Of a DNA stretch of 39,653 bases, positions 8,517 to 17,665 are shown one piece after another. A program made the translations under genes and the position numbers. Every line of letters starts with the position of its first letter. The first letter of the stretch is position 1. The DNA comes from Alphaproteobacteria bacterium (GTDB lineage Bacteria > Pseudomonadota > Alphaproteobacteria > Rickettsiales > JABCZZ01), in the NCBI GenBank assembly GCA_013288335.1, contig JABDCC010000015.1, positions 1 to 39,653 of the forward strand, given 5' to 3'. The notes beneath the pieces are model-generated. The model was given only the letters and a program-made list of their open reading frames with translations, was not told the origin of the DNA and searched no databases.

Positions 8517-9338
8517 ATGAACCGTAGAATACCAATTTATGAAGGCAAGGCCAAACAATTGTTTGAGGGGCCAGAACCTGGAACGCTTATTCAGCATTTT
8601 AAAGATGATGCCACCGCGTTTAATAATGCCAAGAAAGGCGTTATCAATGGTAAGGGCGTAATCAATAACCGCATTTCCGAATATTTGATGCTTAAACTCA
8701 ATGAAATAGGTATTCCCACCCATTTCATCCGCACTCTTAATATGCGCGAGCAGTTGGTGAAAACAGTTGAGATCGTTCCGTTAGAAGTGATTGTGCGCAA
8801 TGTAGCTGCCGGAAGTTTCTCCACCCGTTTTGGTGTGGAAGAAGGTGCGCAATTGCCCTATCCGATTATTGAGTTTTGCTTAAAAAGCGACAAACTCGGC
8901 GACCCGATTGTCGCACCCGAAATCGTGATTGCTTTCCAATGGGCTCAGCCCAATGAGCTGGAAGATATTACTTCCATGGCACTGCGCATCAATGATTTCT
9001 TAAGTGGATTGTTTTTGGGTGTTGGCATTAAGCTTATTGATTTCAAGATCGAGTTTGGCCGTCATTATGAAGGTAATACCGTGCAGATTATTCTTGCTGA
9101 TGAAATCAGTCCGGATTGCTGCCGTCTATGGGATTTGAAAACCGGCGAAAAAATGGATAAAGACCGCTTCCGCCGCGACTTGGGTAAAGTGGAAGAGGCA
9201 TACCGCGAAGTAGCACGCCGCCTTGGCGTGTTGCCAGGTGAATCGGATACTCCAGTTAAAACAAAATCGCAAATTCAGAAGAAGCCAGCGATTTTAAGCA
9301 AAGCAAAAAAATCCGTAATCAAGAAGAAAAGAAAGTAG
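8517..9338 (+). CDS. purC: Phosphoribosylaminoimidazole-succinocarboxamide synthase (SAICAR synthetase)
   Basis: Catalyses the ATP-dependent ligation of aspartate to CAIR in purine synthesis. Recognised from [40 protein letters not shown], the [13 protein letters not shown] segment and the signature LIDFKIEFG followed by LADEISPD. The ATG at 8517 ([13 protein letters not shown]) matches the family's usual N-terminus; ATGs at 8472 and 8487 would add 15 or 10 residues, and 8487 has a weak GAAAGA upstream. After the normal end near RRLGVLPGE the protein carries an extra tail of about 30 residues rich in Lys, unusual for PurC. purS follows 15 bp downstream. Confidence 0.95.
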   Translation: MNRRIPIYEGKAKQLFEGPEPGTLIQHFKDDATAFNNAKKGVINGKGVINNRISEYLMLKLNEIGIPTHFIRTLNMREQLVKTVEIVPLEVIVRNVAAGSFSTRFGVEEGAQLPYPIIEFCLKSDKLGDPIVAPEIVIAFQWAQPNELEDITSMALRINDFLSGLFLGVGIKLIDFKIEFGRHYEGNTVQIILADEISPDCCRLWDLKTGEKMDKDRFRRDLGKVEEAYREVARRLGVLPGESDTPVKTKSQIQKKPAILSKAKKSVIKKKRK

Positions 9339-9353
9339 TGTTTAGCGTAATTT

Positions 9354-9593
9354 ATGAAAGCAAAGATACATATCACATTAAAAAACGGCGTGCTTGACCC
9401 ACAAGGAAAAGCCATAGCTCAGGCGCTTGGCCACCTTGGTTTTGATAATGTGCAGGACGTGCGTCAGGGAAAATATATCGAAGTTGAATTCGCCGAGAAA
9501 GATTCAAAAAAAGCAAATGCAGCAGTAGATACCATGTGCAAAAAGCTTCTCGCCAATACAGTGATAGAAAATTATCGCTTCGAAGTAGAATAA
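9354..9593 (+). CDS. purS: Phosphoribosylformylglycinamidine synthase subunit PurS
   Basis: A 79-residue protein beginning MKAKIHITLKNGVLDPQGKA with the conserved GKYIEVEF strand. PurS bridges PurQ and PurL in the three-component FGAM synthetase. It follows purC by 15 bp and is presumably co-transcribed. In many alphaproteobacteria purQ comes next; here the convergent fumC gene begins its 3' end three bases after purS, so purQ and purL must lie elsewhere. Confidence 0.95.
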   Translation: MKAKIHITLKNGVLDPQGKAIAQALGHLGFDNVQDVRQGKYIEVEFAEKDSKKANAAVDTMCKKLLANTVIENYRFEVE

Positions 9594-9596
9594 GCC

Positions 9597-10991
9597 CTAT
9601 TTAGGTCCAATCATCTCTTCGGGTTTCACCCACGAATCAAATTGTTCGGACGTCAAAAGTCCAAGCGCAATGCCTGCTTCTTTAAGTGAAGTATGCTCCT
9701 TGTGCGCTTTTTTGGCTATTTTCGCTGCATTGTCGTAACCAATATGCGGGTTGAGCGACGTTACAAGCATCAGAGATTCGTTCATCAGTTTGGTGATGCG
9801 ATCGGTGTTTGCAATAATGCCAACCACACAATTATCGGTGAAGCTCACACATGCGTCCGCGAGTAATCGTATGGACTGCAATACGTTATATATAATTACT
9901 GGTTTGAACACATTGAGCTCAAAATGGCCATTGGAACCGGCAATAGCAACGGTCACATTATTCCCCATTACTTGCGCGGCAACCATCGTCATTGCCTCCG
10001 ATTGGGTGGGGTTTACCTTGCCCGGCATAATAGAGGAACCGGGTTCGTTTTCCGGCAGCGATAATTCACCAAATCCGCAACGCGGACCAGAGCCGAGCAG
10101 GCGGATATCATTGGCGATTTTCATTAGAGATACCGCAATAGTGTTAAGCACTCCCGAAGCATCCACAAGTGCATCATGCGTTGCAAGGGCTGCAAATTTA
10201 TTGGGTGCAGTGACGAAGGGAAGTTTAGTCATCTTTGCCACTTCTTTAGCAAAATCTTCGGCAAAACCTTTTTTGGCGTTTAGACCGGTGCCGACTGCTG
10301 TGCCGCCTTGTGCGAGTTGCAAGAGCCCACAAAGCACACCTTTTTCACCGAGGCGTACGATATTATCGTCAATCATTTGCACATAGCCGGAAAATTCCTG
10401 GCCGAGAGTGAGCGGAGTAGCATCTTGCAAATGGGTGCGCCCGATTTTTATAATGTCTTTGAACTCTTCCTGCTTTTTAGCAAGTGCTGCGCGCAAATGT
10501 TTAAGTGCTGGAATCAGGTGGTTCACTATTTCGCTTGCCGCTGCAATATGCATCGCGGTTGGAAAGGAATCATTGGATGACTGTCCCATATTGACATGAT
10601 CATTAGGATGTACGGGTTTTTTAGAACCGATGACGCCGCCGGCAATTTCAATCGCGCGATTGGAAATAACTTCGTTTACGTTCATATTGGTCTGTGTGCC
10701 CGAGCCAGTCTGCCATACCACAAGCGGAAAATGCCCATCAAGCTTGCCATCAATCACCTCTTGTGCAGCTTTAACGATACCCTCGCCAATTGTCTTATCC
10801 AGGCCGGCAATGCGCATATTCACTGTAGCAGCGGCTGATTTTAAAATGCCAAAGGCGCGAATAAGAGGCTGCGGCATAGTTTCTCCGCCAATTTTAAAAT
10901 TCTGAAGGCTGCGCTGTGTCTGCGCTCCCCAGTATTTATCGCTTTCCACGTCAATGGGGCCAAAACTGTCAGTCTCGCTACGTGTTGTCAT
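9597..10991 (-). CDS. fumC: Fumarate hydratase, class II
   Basis: A 464-residue homotetrameric fumarase interconverting fumarate and malate in the TCA cycle. Seen: [15 protein letters not shown] (near residue 95), [16 protein letters not shown] (near 135), the catalytic-base histidine H187 in [17 protein letters not shown], and the superfamily signature [15 protein letters not shown] (318-332) with the catalytic serine. The first residues through [11 protein letters not shown] are typical of FumC rather than argininosuccinate lyase or aspartase. A purine-rich AAGGAAAA lies upstream of the ATG. The gene is convergent with purS and divergent from the glycosylase region. Confidence 0.95.
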   Translation of the reverse strand: MTTRSETDSFGPIDVESDKYWGAQTQRSLQNFKIGGETMPQPLIRAFGILKSAAATVNMRIAGLDKTIGEGIVKAAQEVIDGKLDGHFPLVVWQTGSGTQTNMNVNEVISNRAIEIAGGVIGSKKPVHPNDHVNMGQSSNDSFPTAMHIAAASEIVNHLIPALKHLRAALAKKQEEFKDIIKIGRTHLQDATPLTLGQEFSGYVQMIDDNIVRLGEKGVLCGLLQLAQGGTAVGTGLNAKKGFAEDFAKEVAKMTKLPFVTAPNKFAALATHDALVDASGVLNTIAVSLMKIANDIRLLGSGPRCGFGELSLPENEPGSSIMPGKVNPTQSEAMTMVAAQVMGNNVTVAIAGSNGHFELNVFKPVIIYNVLQSIRLLADACVSFTDNCVVGIIANTDRITKLMNESLMLVTSLNPHIGYDNAAKIAKKAHKEHTSLKEAGIALGLLTSEQFDSWVKPEEMIGPK

Positions 10992-11082
10992 TGTCCGGTT
11001 TTCCTTATTGTATTTTTATGTGGTAAACGATGGTTTAGACGAAAGGCTGAAAGCCCGCAACAATCATAATCGGAATAATTTT

Positions 11083-11238
11083 ATGTTAAACAAGAAAATA
11101 AATATTGGCGAATCGGCAAGAAAAGAGATAAACAGGTTACTGGATATGTTGTGTTTAAAACCATCTGCCCAAATAATAGATTTTGTGAGTGCAAAGGAAA
11201 ATTTGAAAACCGATGCCGAAAAAAACAAAAACTCTTGA
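11083..11238 (+). CDS. Small hypothetical protein, 51 aa (possible)
   Basis: An ORF from ATG 11083 overlaps the start of the glycosylase gene by 26 bases. The product is charged and helical-looking (ESARKEINRLLDMLCLKPSAQ), with no membrane segment. The overlap is compatible with translational coupling, but the ribosome binding site is weak (CGGAA) and I recognise no family. It could be a chance ORF in the leader of the downstream gene. Confidence 0.35.
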   Translation: MLNKKINIGESARKEINRLLDMLCLKPSAQIIDFVSAKENLKTDAEKNKNS

Positions 11239-11866
11239 GGTTGCTGTAGTTAATACAAACATTCCCGATTACTGGGATAAGGCCAAAAAATTTCTCATCA
11301 AAAACGATCCTGTATTAGCCCGAATTATCAAACAATATAAAGGTGAGGCGCTTGCCAGTCGCGGCAGTGCGTTCTTTTCGTTGGCGCGCGCCATTGTTGG
11401 TCAGCAAATTTCCGTAAAAGCAGCACAGACAGTATGGAACCGGTTGCTGATGGCGGTCAGTGAAGTGTTGCCGCAAAATATATTGCACGCGGATACTGAT
11501 TTGTTGCGCACATGCGGGCTTTCTGCTCGTAAGGTGATTTACCTGAAAGAATTATCGCAGTTTTTTGCGACGACTAATCCTGAGTGGCATTTAAAAAACG
11601 ATCAGGAAGTTATTAAGGATCTTGTATCTATAAAAGGCATAGGCAAATGGTCGGCGGAAATGTTCCTGATTTTTCACCTGCTGCGCCCGGATGTATTTCC
11701 CGTTGCTGATATTGGCGTACAAAGGGCCATTGAAAAACATTATAATCACGGTAAAAAGATGCCGCTGTCTGAAATGACAACCCTGTCAGAGAAATGGAAG
11801 CCATACCGCACCGTTGCCACCTGGTATCTCTGGCGCAGCCTTGATCCTGTGCCGGTGGAGTATTAG
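11213..11866 (+). CDS. DNA-3-methyladenine glycosylase II family protein (AlkA-like)
   Basis: A base-excision-repair glycosylase of 217 residues in the helix-hairpin-helix superfamily. Seen: the N-terminal helical part with ARAIVGQQISVKAAQTVWNRL (a conserved AlkA/MAG block), the HhH motif SIKGIGKWSAEMFLIF (near residue 138), and the catalytic aspartate in FPVADIGVQRAI (near 164). The short length means it lacks the N-terminal beta domain of E. coli AlkA and resembles the compact MAG type. It removes alkylated purines from DNA. No ada or other adaptive-response gene is adjacent; argB follows about 70 bp downstream. Confidence 0.9.
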   Translation: MPKKTKTLEVAVVNTNIPDYWDKAKKFLIKNDPVLARIIKQYKGEALASRGSAFFSLARAIVGQQISVKAAQTVWNRLLMAVSEVLPQNILHADTDLLRTCGLSARKVIYLKELSQFFATTNPEWHLKNDQEVIKDLVSIKGIGKWSAEMFLIFHLLRPDVFPVADIGVQRAIEKHYNHGKKMPLSEMTTLSEKWKPYRTVATWYLWRSLDPVPVEY

Positions 11867-11935
11867 CCCAATTTACTCTGTACAGCGGGGTTTGGAAGAT
11901 GTATATACGCCTTCAATTTTAATTACCGAGACACT

Positions 11936-12844
11936 ATGAAAAACAGTGAAAATAAACCCATAGGTTCGTGGCTTAGAACTGCCAAGGTGTTGTCTGAGGC
12001 GTTGCCATACATGCGTCAGTTTGCTGGCGAAACCTTTGTCATTAAATACGGTGGCCATGCGATGGGTGAAGAAGCTCTCTCGCAGGCTTTTGCACGCGAT
12101 ATTATTTTGATGAAGCAGGTAGGGATCAATCCTATCATCGTGCATGGCGGCGGGCCACAGATTGGTAAAATGCTCGAGCGACTTAAAATACAAAGCTCAT
12201 TTGTAGATGGCTTGCGCGTGACCGATGCAGCAACCGTTGAAATCGTCGAGATGGTGCTTTCCGGTTCCATCAATAAGCAGATTGTTTCTGCAATCAATGC
12301 GGTGGGTGGCAAGGCGATTGGCCTCTCTGGCAAGGACGCAAACCTTATTCGTGCCAAACGCATCACCCGCAAAGTGAAAGATCCGGATTCCAATATTGAA
12401 AAAGTGCTCGATCTGGGTTTTGTTGGCGAACCAGAGGAAATTGATCCCACGATTCTCGATACGCTTTATGAATCCGATATTATTCCGGTAATTGCGCCGA
12501 TTGGCTTAGGGGCCAATGGCGAAACTTATAATATTAATGCCGACACGGTTGCGGGCGCTATTGCGGCTGCCATTAATGCGTGCAAACTGATTGTGTTAAC
12601 GGATGTTGCCGGGTTATTAGATGAAGACAAAAACCTGATAAGCCAAATTACACCCAAAGAAGCCCATAAACTGATTAAAACCGGCGTTATCACGGGTGGT
12701 ATGATTCCTAAAATCGAAACCTGTACCCATGCGGTAGAAAATGGCTGCAAGGCTGCGCATATATTAGACGGGCGCGTGGAACATGTGATGCTGATTGAGA
12801 CCTTCACCGAGCATGGCGTCGGTACGATGATTGTCGATAAATAG
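11936..12844 (+). CDS. argB: Acetylglutamate kinase
   Basis: Catalyses phosphorylation of N-acetyl-L-glutamate, the second step of arginine biosynthesis. Seen in the 302-residue protein: [11 protein letters not shown] (near 35-44), [14 protein letters not shown] (68-80), VDGLRVTD, the LSGKDANLI segment, [14 protein letters not shown] and LTDVAGLL. The N-terminal extension (about 30 residues before the kinase core, [18 protein letters not shown]) is the type found in arginine-inhibited enzymes, so feedback inhibition is plausible. It stands alone, without other arg genes in the window. Confidence 0.95.
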   Translation: MKNSENKPIGSWLRTAKVLSEALPYMRQFAGETFVIKYGGHAMGEEALSQAFARDIILMKQVGINPIIVHGGGPQIGKMLERLKIQSSFVDGLRVTDAATVEIVEMVLSGSINKQIVSAINAVGGKAIGLSGKDANLIRAKRITRKVKDPDSNIEKVLDLGFVGEPEEIDPTILDTLYESDIIPVIAPIGLGANGETYNINADTVAGAIAAAINACKLIVLTDVAGLLDEDKNLISQITPKEAHKLIKTGVITGGMIPKIETCTHAVENGCKAAHILDGRVEHVMLIETFTEHGVGTMIVDK

Positions 12845-12969
12845 AATTTCCCTAAAAACTACCGATAATTTTATACATAATTTTCATATCAACCTATTTA
12901 AATAGAAAAGAATTTTTCTGTTTAAGGAGGGTAATTTTTACTATATAATCAAAACCGGTAACAAATCAT

Positions 12970-13593
12970 TTGAGTGGTTCTCATAACATTATGCGCAAAC
13001 GCTGGTTTGGCAATATATTCAGGCGCTCGGAAGGCTCGACAACAGTAGAATACGCACTGATACTCCCGGTGTTGTTGCTTTTTGTCATGGGCATTCTTGA
13101 ATATTGTATGATTATGTATGCTTCTTCAGTGCTTGATGGAGCTACTGCCAATGCGGCGAGGCTTGCAAAAACCGGTTACAACAATACCGCCAATAGCGGC
13201 TACTGTGCGTCGCCTACGCAAACGCAGTCACAATATATTACCTGTATTATGCAGGGGCTGGTAAGCGGACTCATGAACCCTGCGAATCTTACGATTAGCT
13301 CGAAATCTTACGCCACCTTTGGCGATATTGGCCAGCCAGAGCCTTATACCGATGTGAATCATCTTGGTCATTACGTGGTGGGTGATCCTTATACTGATGT
13401 CAATGGTAACGGTCAGTGGGATGCGGATATGGGAGCTGCAGGGCTGGGGGGTGCCGGAGATATAGTGGTTTATACGGTGAGTTACCCGTGGCCAATTATG
13501 ACGCCAATCATGAAAAATTTTATCGGTACAAACGGTATATTAACCTTGAGTGCAAGTGCGGTGGTGAAAAACGAACCTTATAATACACAGTGA
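12970..13593 (+). CDS. TadE-like pilus assembly protein
   Basis: A 207-residue protein with a basic N-terminus, then GSTTVEYALILPVLLLFVMGILEYCMIMYASSVLDGATANAARLAK split over one membrane helix (about residues 23-45), the TadE-family signature with a conserved Glu in a pseudopilin-like helix. The remainder is extracytoplasmic and rich in Gly, Asn and Tyr. TadE/F/G are minor pseudopilins of the Tad (Flp) pilus. Starts possible are TTG 12970 or ATG 12991; neither has a convincing ribosome binding site. It overlaps the next gene's earliest start, so the three Tad genes form one operon. Confidence 0.85.
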   Translation: MSGSHNIMRKRWFGNIFRRSEGSTTVEYALILPVLLLFVMGILEYCMIMYASSVLDGATANAARLAKTGYNNTANSGYCASPTQTQSQYITCIMQGLVSGLMNPANLTISSKSYATFGDIGQPEPYTDVNHLGHYVVGDPYTDVNGNGQWDADMGAAGLGGAGDIVVYTVSYPWPIMTPIMKNFIGTNGILTLSASAVVKNEPYNTQ

Positions 13594-13595
13594 TT

Positions 13596-14207
13596 ATGGC
13601 ACAGAGATTTATGAAGTTTATTACAAAACAATGTAGCCTGTTTATGCGTTGCCAAAGCGGTGTGGCTTCTGTGGAGTTCGCATTGTCGCTTACAGTGCTC
13701 ATGATTCTTATGCTTGGCTCTATTGATGTATCGCGGTGTTTTTTGATAATTCAGAAGGTCGAAAGAATAGCCAGCACTGTCGCCGATATACCTACCCAGT
13801 CCAATCCTAATTCCAGCCCGCTTACCACTTCGCAAATGTCCCAGCTTATGAGCGCTGTGACCGATATGATGAGCCCTTATAGTCAGGGCGTAAATGATCC
13901 TAATATCTATGTCATCGTCTCAGACGTTACCAAAAGCGGCAGTAATAGCCCAGTGTTGAACTGGCAATATTGCGGTGGTGGTACGCTTTCAGCAACCAGC
14001 AATGTTGGCAGCACTATTGGTGGAACTGCAACGATACCCAATAGTTTTGCGCTTAATTCGGGTGAGGAGATTGTCATCGGAGAAGTGTTTTATAATTTCA
14101 CACCGATTATAGCCAATAATACGATAATAAGCTCGTTCCAGGTATACAGGACTTCCATTTTCGTGCCGCGCCTTGGTGCTATCACCGGCTTTTCTTCCCA
14201 TTGTTAA
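13596..14207 (+). CDS. TadE/TadG-like pilus assembly protein
   Basis: About 203 residues. A short basic N-terminus is followed by GVASVEFALSLTVLMILMLG and IDVSRCFLIIQKVERIAS, the single-helix TadE signature with Glu at the pseudopilin position. The exported part is rich in Ser, Asn and Thr. The ATG at 13596 is preferred over a GTG at 13590, which lies within the stop of the preceding gene; both are possible. The product resembles the preceding protein only in its N-terminal helix, as expected for minor pseudopilins of one apparatus. The core Tad machinery (TadA, B, C, RcpA and others) is not in this window. Confidence 0.85.
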   Translation: MAQRFMKFITKQCSLFMRCQSGVASVEFALSLTVLMILMLGSIDVSRCFLIIQKVERIASTVADIPTQSNPNSSPLTTSQMSQLMSAVTDMMSPYSQGVNDPNIYVIVSDVTKSGSNSPVLNWQYCGGGTLSATSNVGSTIGGTATIPNSFALNSGEEIVIGEVFYNFTPIIANNTIISSFQVYRTSIFVPRLGAITGFSSHC

Positions 14208-14227
14208 TAAGGGAATTGGAGAAAGTT

Positions 14228-15760
14228 ATGTTCAATAAATTATGCAGCGAAATAAAGAGATTTGGTAAAGACGAGCAGGGGAGCGTTCTGGCACTGGTCG
14301 GTGTTGCTGCGCTTTTGCTGATTATTGCAACCGGCACTGCGGTGGACATGGCGAGAGCACAGACATTGCAGAATAAAATATCTTCTGCACTGGATGCCGC
14401 AGGGCTTGCAGCGGGAGCTACTGCAAATACTTCCAGTGTCTCAGCGCAGGTAACGAGGTATTTCAATGCCAACTTTCCTTCAAACTATTTGGGAACTAAT
14501 GGCGTGACGCTTACTACAACATGTGGTGATATAAATGGTAATACGGTTTCCTGCAGCGGTTCGAGTATCAGTACTATTAATCTTTCTGCCACCGCCACGC
14601 AATCCACCACATTCATGAAAGTGGTGGGCATGAATAGTGTCAATGTAGCAGCTACTTCACAGATAACGCGTGCAACATCAGGCTTAGAGCTTGCACTCGT
14701 GCTTGATAATACCGGTTCAATGGCCAATCCGGTAAATTCCAGCGACAGTAGTGCCTCAAAAATTGATGCTGTAAAATGTGCGCTTGCAGGGGATGCATCC
14801 TTTGGCGGCGGCACAACCTGCGAAAATGAGGGGCTGGTGACGACAGGTCTGCTTGATATCCTCTATGGTGCCGGCAATAATTCACTTACTGATTTGTTTG
14901 TGGGTGTGGTTCCTTTTTCCGACATGGTGAATTTAAATGTCAATTCGGCGCCTGGTTCCGGCTTTGTAAATAACGTCACGTCAGGCAACAAAAACAGTAT
15001 GGGGGGCTGTGTGAGTTCGCGTGATTATAAAACTACCAGCACGACCGATGCCGGTTTTACAATGCCAAGCGGCGATGTGGCGATTACGCTCGATATATCA
15101 GACGACCCGCCATCGACTGCGAATAGTTCCATCACTTATTTTAAAGGATTGACCAGCAGCTCCGCCTCTTATTGTCCGGCGGCATATGTGCAACCGATGA
15201 CAACATTAAAAAGCACAGTAGTATCTGCTATCCAAAGAATGACGCCAAACGGCAACACCGAAATCCAGATGGGATTCGCCTGGGGCTGGCGCATGTTGTC
15301 GCCTAACTGGTTAGGGTTATGGGGAGCAACGCCGACATTTACTTATCCTAATACTAATCCTGCGGTGACGGTAGAATTGCCTTTGCCTTACGGTACGGCG
15401 CAAATGCAGAAGGTGGTGGTGCTAATGACGGACGGTATGAATACGGTGGGTTCTAACCAGAGTGATACTGCCTACGAATTGCAGAATTCAACTTCATACC
15501 CTAATACGGTTGCGAAACTTGATAATCTGACCAAAGCGGTGTGCGATGCAATGAAAAGTCAGGGTATAGTTATCTATACTATAGGGTTTGGTTCTTCGAG
15601 TGATGTGGATACAAGCCTACTGCAATATTGCTCGAGTACACCAAGCATTGCTTGTAGCGGCACTGGCGCCGATTGTTTTCTTGCTCCAACCAATGCGGGG
15701 CTTGCTGCTGCTTTCCAACAGATTGGCGATGTGCTGGCAAGCTTACGGGTGAGTGAGTAG
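14228..15760 (+). CDS. TadG-like protein with von Willebrand factor A domain
   Basis: The ATG at 14228 has GGAG six bases upstream, so it is chosen over the TTG at 14201. The 510-residue protein has an N-terminal pseudopilin-like helix (QGSVLALVGVAALLLIIATGTAVDMARA) split by the membrane, then a Ser/Thr/Asn-rich region and a vWA domain whose MIDAS motif reads LALVLDNTGSM (near residue 157), with the later strand VVVLMTDGMNT. The family is attached to Tad pilus loci and the vWA domain may bind a metal-dependent adhesive ligand. It is the third gene of the operon and is followed by two hairpins that could terminate transcription. Confidence 0.87.
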   Translation: MFNKLCSEIKRFGKDEQGSVLALVGVAALLLIIATGTAVDMARAQTLQNKISSALDAAGLAAGATANTSSVSAQVTRYFNANFPSNYLGTNGVTLTTTCGDINGNTVSCSGSSISTINLSATATQSTTFMKVVGMNSVNVAATSQITRATSGLELALVLDNTGSMANPVNSSDSSASKIDAVKCALAGDASFGGGTTCENEGLVTTGLLDILYGAGNNSLTDLFVGVVPFSDMVNLNVNSAPGSGFVNNVTSGNKNSMGGCVSSRDYKTTSTTDAGFTMPSGDVAITLDISDDPPSTANSSITYFKGLTSSSASYCPAAYVQPMTTLKSTVVSAIQRMTPNGNTEIQMGFAWGWRMLSPNWLGLWGATPTFTYPNTNPAVTVELPLPYGTAQMQKVVVLMTDGMNTVGSNQSDTAYELQNSTSYPNTVAKLDNLTKAVCDAMKSQGIVIYTIGFGSSSDVDTSLLQYCSSTPSIACSGTGADCFLAPTNAGLAAAFQQIGDVLASLRVSE

Positions 15761-15784
15761 TAGGAACGACAACCTCATAGGGAA

Positions 15785-15819
15785 AATTTTGCGGAGCAAA
15801 ATTGGGGGCAGTGTGCCCC
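15785..15819 (+). terminator. Tandem hairpins downstream of the Tad operon
   Basis: AATTTTGC-GGA-GCAAAATT (15785-15803) is a perfect 8-bp stem, followed immediately by GGGGCA-GTG-TGCCCC (15805-15819). They begin 25 bases after the tadG-like stop. No strong U-tract follows, so this may be a terminator or a small repetitive palindromic element. The rest of 15761-16013 is AT-rich and shows no ORF. Confidence 0.5.
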
Positions 15820-16013
15820 GGTGATTAGAATCCATATATTTCAGCATATTAGATAATTCACCTCCCGGCGGATACCTCAAATTGTCATAAATATGTCATG
15901 TAAAATTAACCTAATTGTAACACTTTTCTGCTAATAATATGTTATAACAATACATGAGTTACGAAATTTAGTTACAAAACTTAAAAGCCGAAAAATTAAA
16001 AAGGGGATATGTT

Positions 16014-17288
16014 ATGGCTGATGCAACAGAAGAAAAATTCACACCGGTTTCAGTTGAAAAACTGATGTCAGTTGCCGAGATTCGTCTCACCGACAGGTTG
16101 AAGACGGAAGGTCTCGCGGGTGATGACTTAAAAAATGCCGTAACGGATACTATGGCTTTCTTTAAAGATGGTCTTACCAAAGGCCTCACGGGCAACGCCG
16201 CCAAATACAGCATTACGGAAGATGATGCTCAGGATATCATCAATAAAATTTATGATGAATATAAAGCGCATGGCGAAGAATGGGATAAGACCATTAAAAT
16301 GCGTGGTCGCGTCGGAACTCCTGCTTCATTTATAGCATTTGCTGCGAGGGATATCGCCAGTGCACAGAATAAAAAGTTGGCAGATGAATTGGAAATTCTT
16401 GCTGAAAATACAGGTAACCCACAGCTTTTGGAACAGGTAGAACAAGCGCTTGAGGCTCAAGGTGTGGCTTTAAAAGAAAAAGGAGACATTGCAGGCTCCA
16501 ATAATACAATAGAATTGGCTGAAAAAAACAAAACTATCATGGAAACCATGATTAAGACCCTCAAAGGTATTAAACATGAAGAGAAAATGGATACTGTGGC
16601 AGGTGAGATTGCAACAAAAGTAAAAGCTGCAGTTGCTGAAGAAAAAAGGCTTGCTGATAAAAAAGCCGCAAATGAAAAAGATTCAAAAGCAAATGAGGCT
16701 GTAACCAAAGATGAAACAGAAGCTCTGGCGAAGCAATACACAAAAATAAAAGAAGATTATGAAGCAGGGCTAAAAGAGTTCAAGGATGGTGATAAAGATG
16801 ATGAAAAAGGCCGCCTTGAAGGTTTCAAAAACACTTTGAATCGTGTGCTTAACGAGGAATATAATACGGATTCAACTTTCAAAGAGAATTATAAAAAAGT
16901 TGAGGCTACTGCCAGCAAGAATTTGGGTGCGTTAGGTAACATGGTAAATGTTACCACGCTTGAAACCATTGCAGGCATCGACCCTACAACTGGTGAAAAA
17001 GGTAAAGGCGGCAAAAAAGGTAATTCAAACATAACCATGGGTGTTCTTGGTGCTGCTGCGGTCATCGGTGGTGTTATCAATGCGGCTTCAGGTGAATCAA
17101 AGCAGGATCCCGAGACTGGCCAAACCAAAAGCAAATGGACGTTTGGTAAAGTCATTAGCACTGCGCTTTTGGTAATTGGCGGCGCAGCCTTAGTAGTAGG
17201 CGCTACCAAAGGTGCAAAAGTTGCTCCACAGGGTTCGTGGACCGAACAAATATCTAAAGGCTTCACCAAAGCAGCCTGGACGAGATAA
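16014..17288 (+). CDS. Hypothetical coiled-coil protein with C-terminal two-helix membrane module, 424 aa
   Basis: No family recognised. AAGGGG lies about eight bases before the ATG. Residues 1-330 are charged, alanine/lysine/glutamate rich and largely helical, with a probable coiled coil at about 195-300. A Gly/Lys linker (GEKGKGGKKGNSN) leads to two hydrophobic helices at about 341-358 and 378-397, separated by a polar loop, and the chain ends in a short amphipathic basic tail, FTKAAWTR. The C-terminal module aligns by eye with the end of the interrupted gene at 27516-29858. There is no signal peptide, so the N-terminal body is probably cytoplasmic or delivered elsewhere. Confidence 0.75.
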   Translation: MADATEEKFTPVSVEKLMSVAEIRLTDRLKTEGLAGDDLKNAVTDTMAFFKDGLTKGLTGNAAKYSITEDDAQDIINKIYDEYKAHGEEWDKTIKMRGRVGTPASFIAFAARDIASAQNKKLADELEILAENTGNPQLLEQVEQALEAQGVALKEKGDIAGSNNTIELAEKNKTIMETMIKTLKGIKHEEKMDTVAGEIATKVKAAVAEEKRLADKKAANEKDSKANEAVTKDETEALAKQYTKIKEDYEAGLKEFKDGDKDDEKGRLEGFKNTLNRVLNEEYNTDSTFKENYKKVEATASKNLGALGNMVNVTTLETIAGIDPTTGEKGKGGKKGNSNITMGVLGAAAVIGGVINAASGESKQDPETGQTKSKWTFGKVISTALLVIGGAALVVGATKGAKVAPQGSWTEQISKGFTKAAWTR

Positions 17289-17398
17289 GATTTGCGCGTC
17301 AACGCAGGTTGGCGCTCAAATTAGCTGTATACATCTTTTAGTTGAATAAATTAAAAATATATAATATCACTGGTTGTGCAAACTTCCGGTGATTTTAT

Positions 17399-17551
17399 AT
17401 GTCTGGCGCCCAGAATTCCCCACATAGTAACGTTCCTCTTGAGGATCCTGAGTCGGGCTACATCGGCTGGGAATTCACCTATAAAGCGCCGCTTTCTCTT
17501 CTTATAGTTGTGGGGTTGTTGTTTCTTGTGGGTGAGGTTTTAGTATTTTGA
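17399..17551 (+). CDS. Small single-span membrane protein, 50 aa
   Basis: ATG 17399 to TGA 17549-17551 encodes 50 residues: a polar N-terminal half with acidic residues (VPLEDPESGYIGWEFTYKA) and one hydrophobic helix, PLSLLIVVGLLFLVGEVLVF, ending at the C-terminus. The topology would be N-in or N-out single-pass. A clear ribosome binding site is not seen. The clean separation into a polar region and a membrane helix supports coding. I do not recognise a family. It sits between the coiled-coil protein and a hairpin element upstream of trmFO. Confidence 0.55.
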   Translation: MSGAQNSPHSNVPLEDPESGYIGWEFTYKAPLSLLIVVGLLFLVGEVLVF

Positions 17552-17554
17552 TTT

Positions 17555-17607
17555 CCTCGTGCATGACACGAGGATCCCATACCGGACACTCGGGTCAAGC
17601 CCGAGTG
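17555..17607 (+). repeat. Two-hairpin palindromic element
   Basis: CCTCGTG-CATGA-CACGAGG (17555-17573) and CACTCGGG-TCAAG-CCCGAGTG (17587-17607) form two adjacent stems joined by ATCCCATACCGGA. The design, two stems flanking an ATCC-containing joint, is shared with the element at 30008-30080, although the stem sequences differ. It starts four bases after the small membrane protein's stop, so it could terminate that transcript. Confidence 0.6.
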
Positions 17608-17665
17608 CGTCAATGAATGATAGTACTACTTGCTACTCCTTTCTTCCCGGTATACATCCTTCCCC

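Noticed and set aside
10954-11238. A 94-residue ORF beginning inside the fumC start region
   Set aside because: The first half overlaps the fumC 5' end and leader in antisense; only the shorter ORF from ATG 11083 is considered, at low confidence.
12921-12930. A strong AAGGAGG sequence upstream of the Tad operon
   Set aside because: It lies about 40 bases before the first plausible start and no start codon follows at the right distance, so it does not mark a start.
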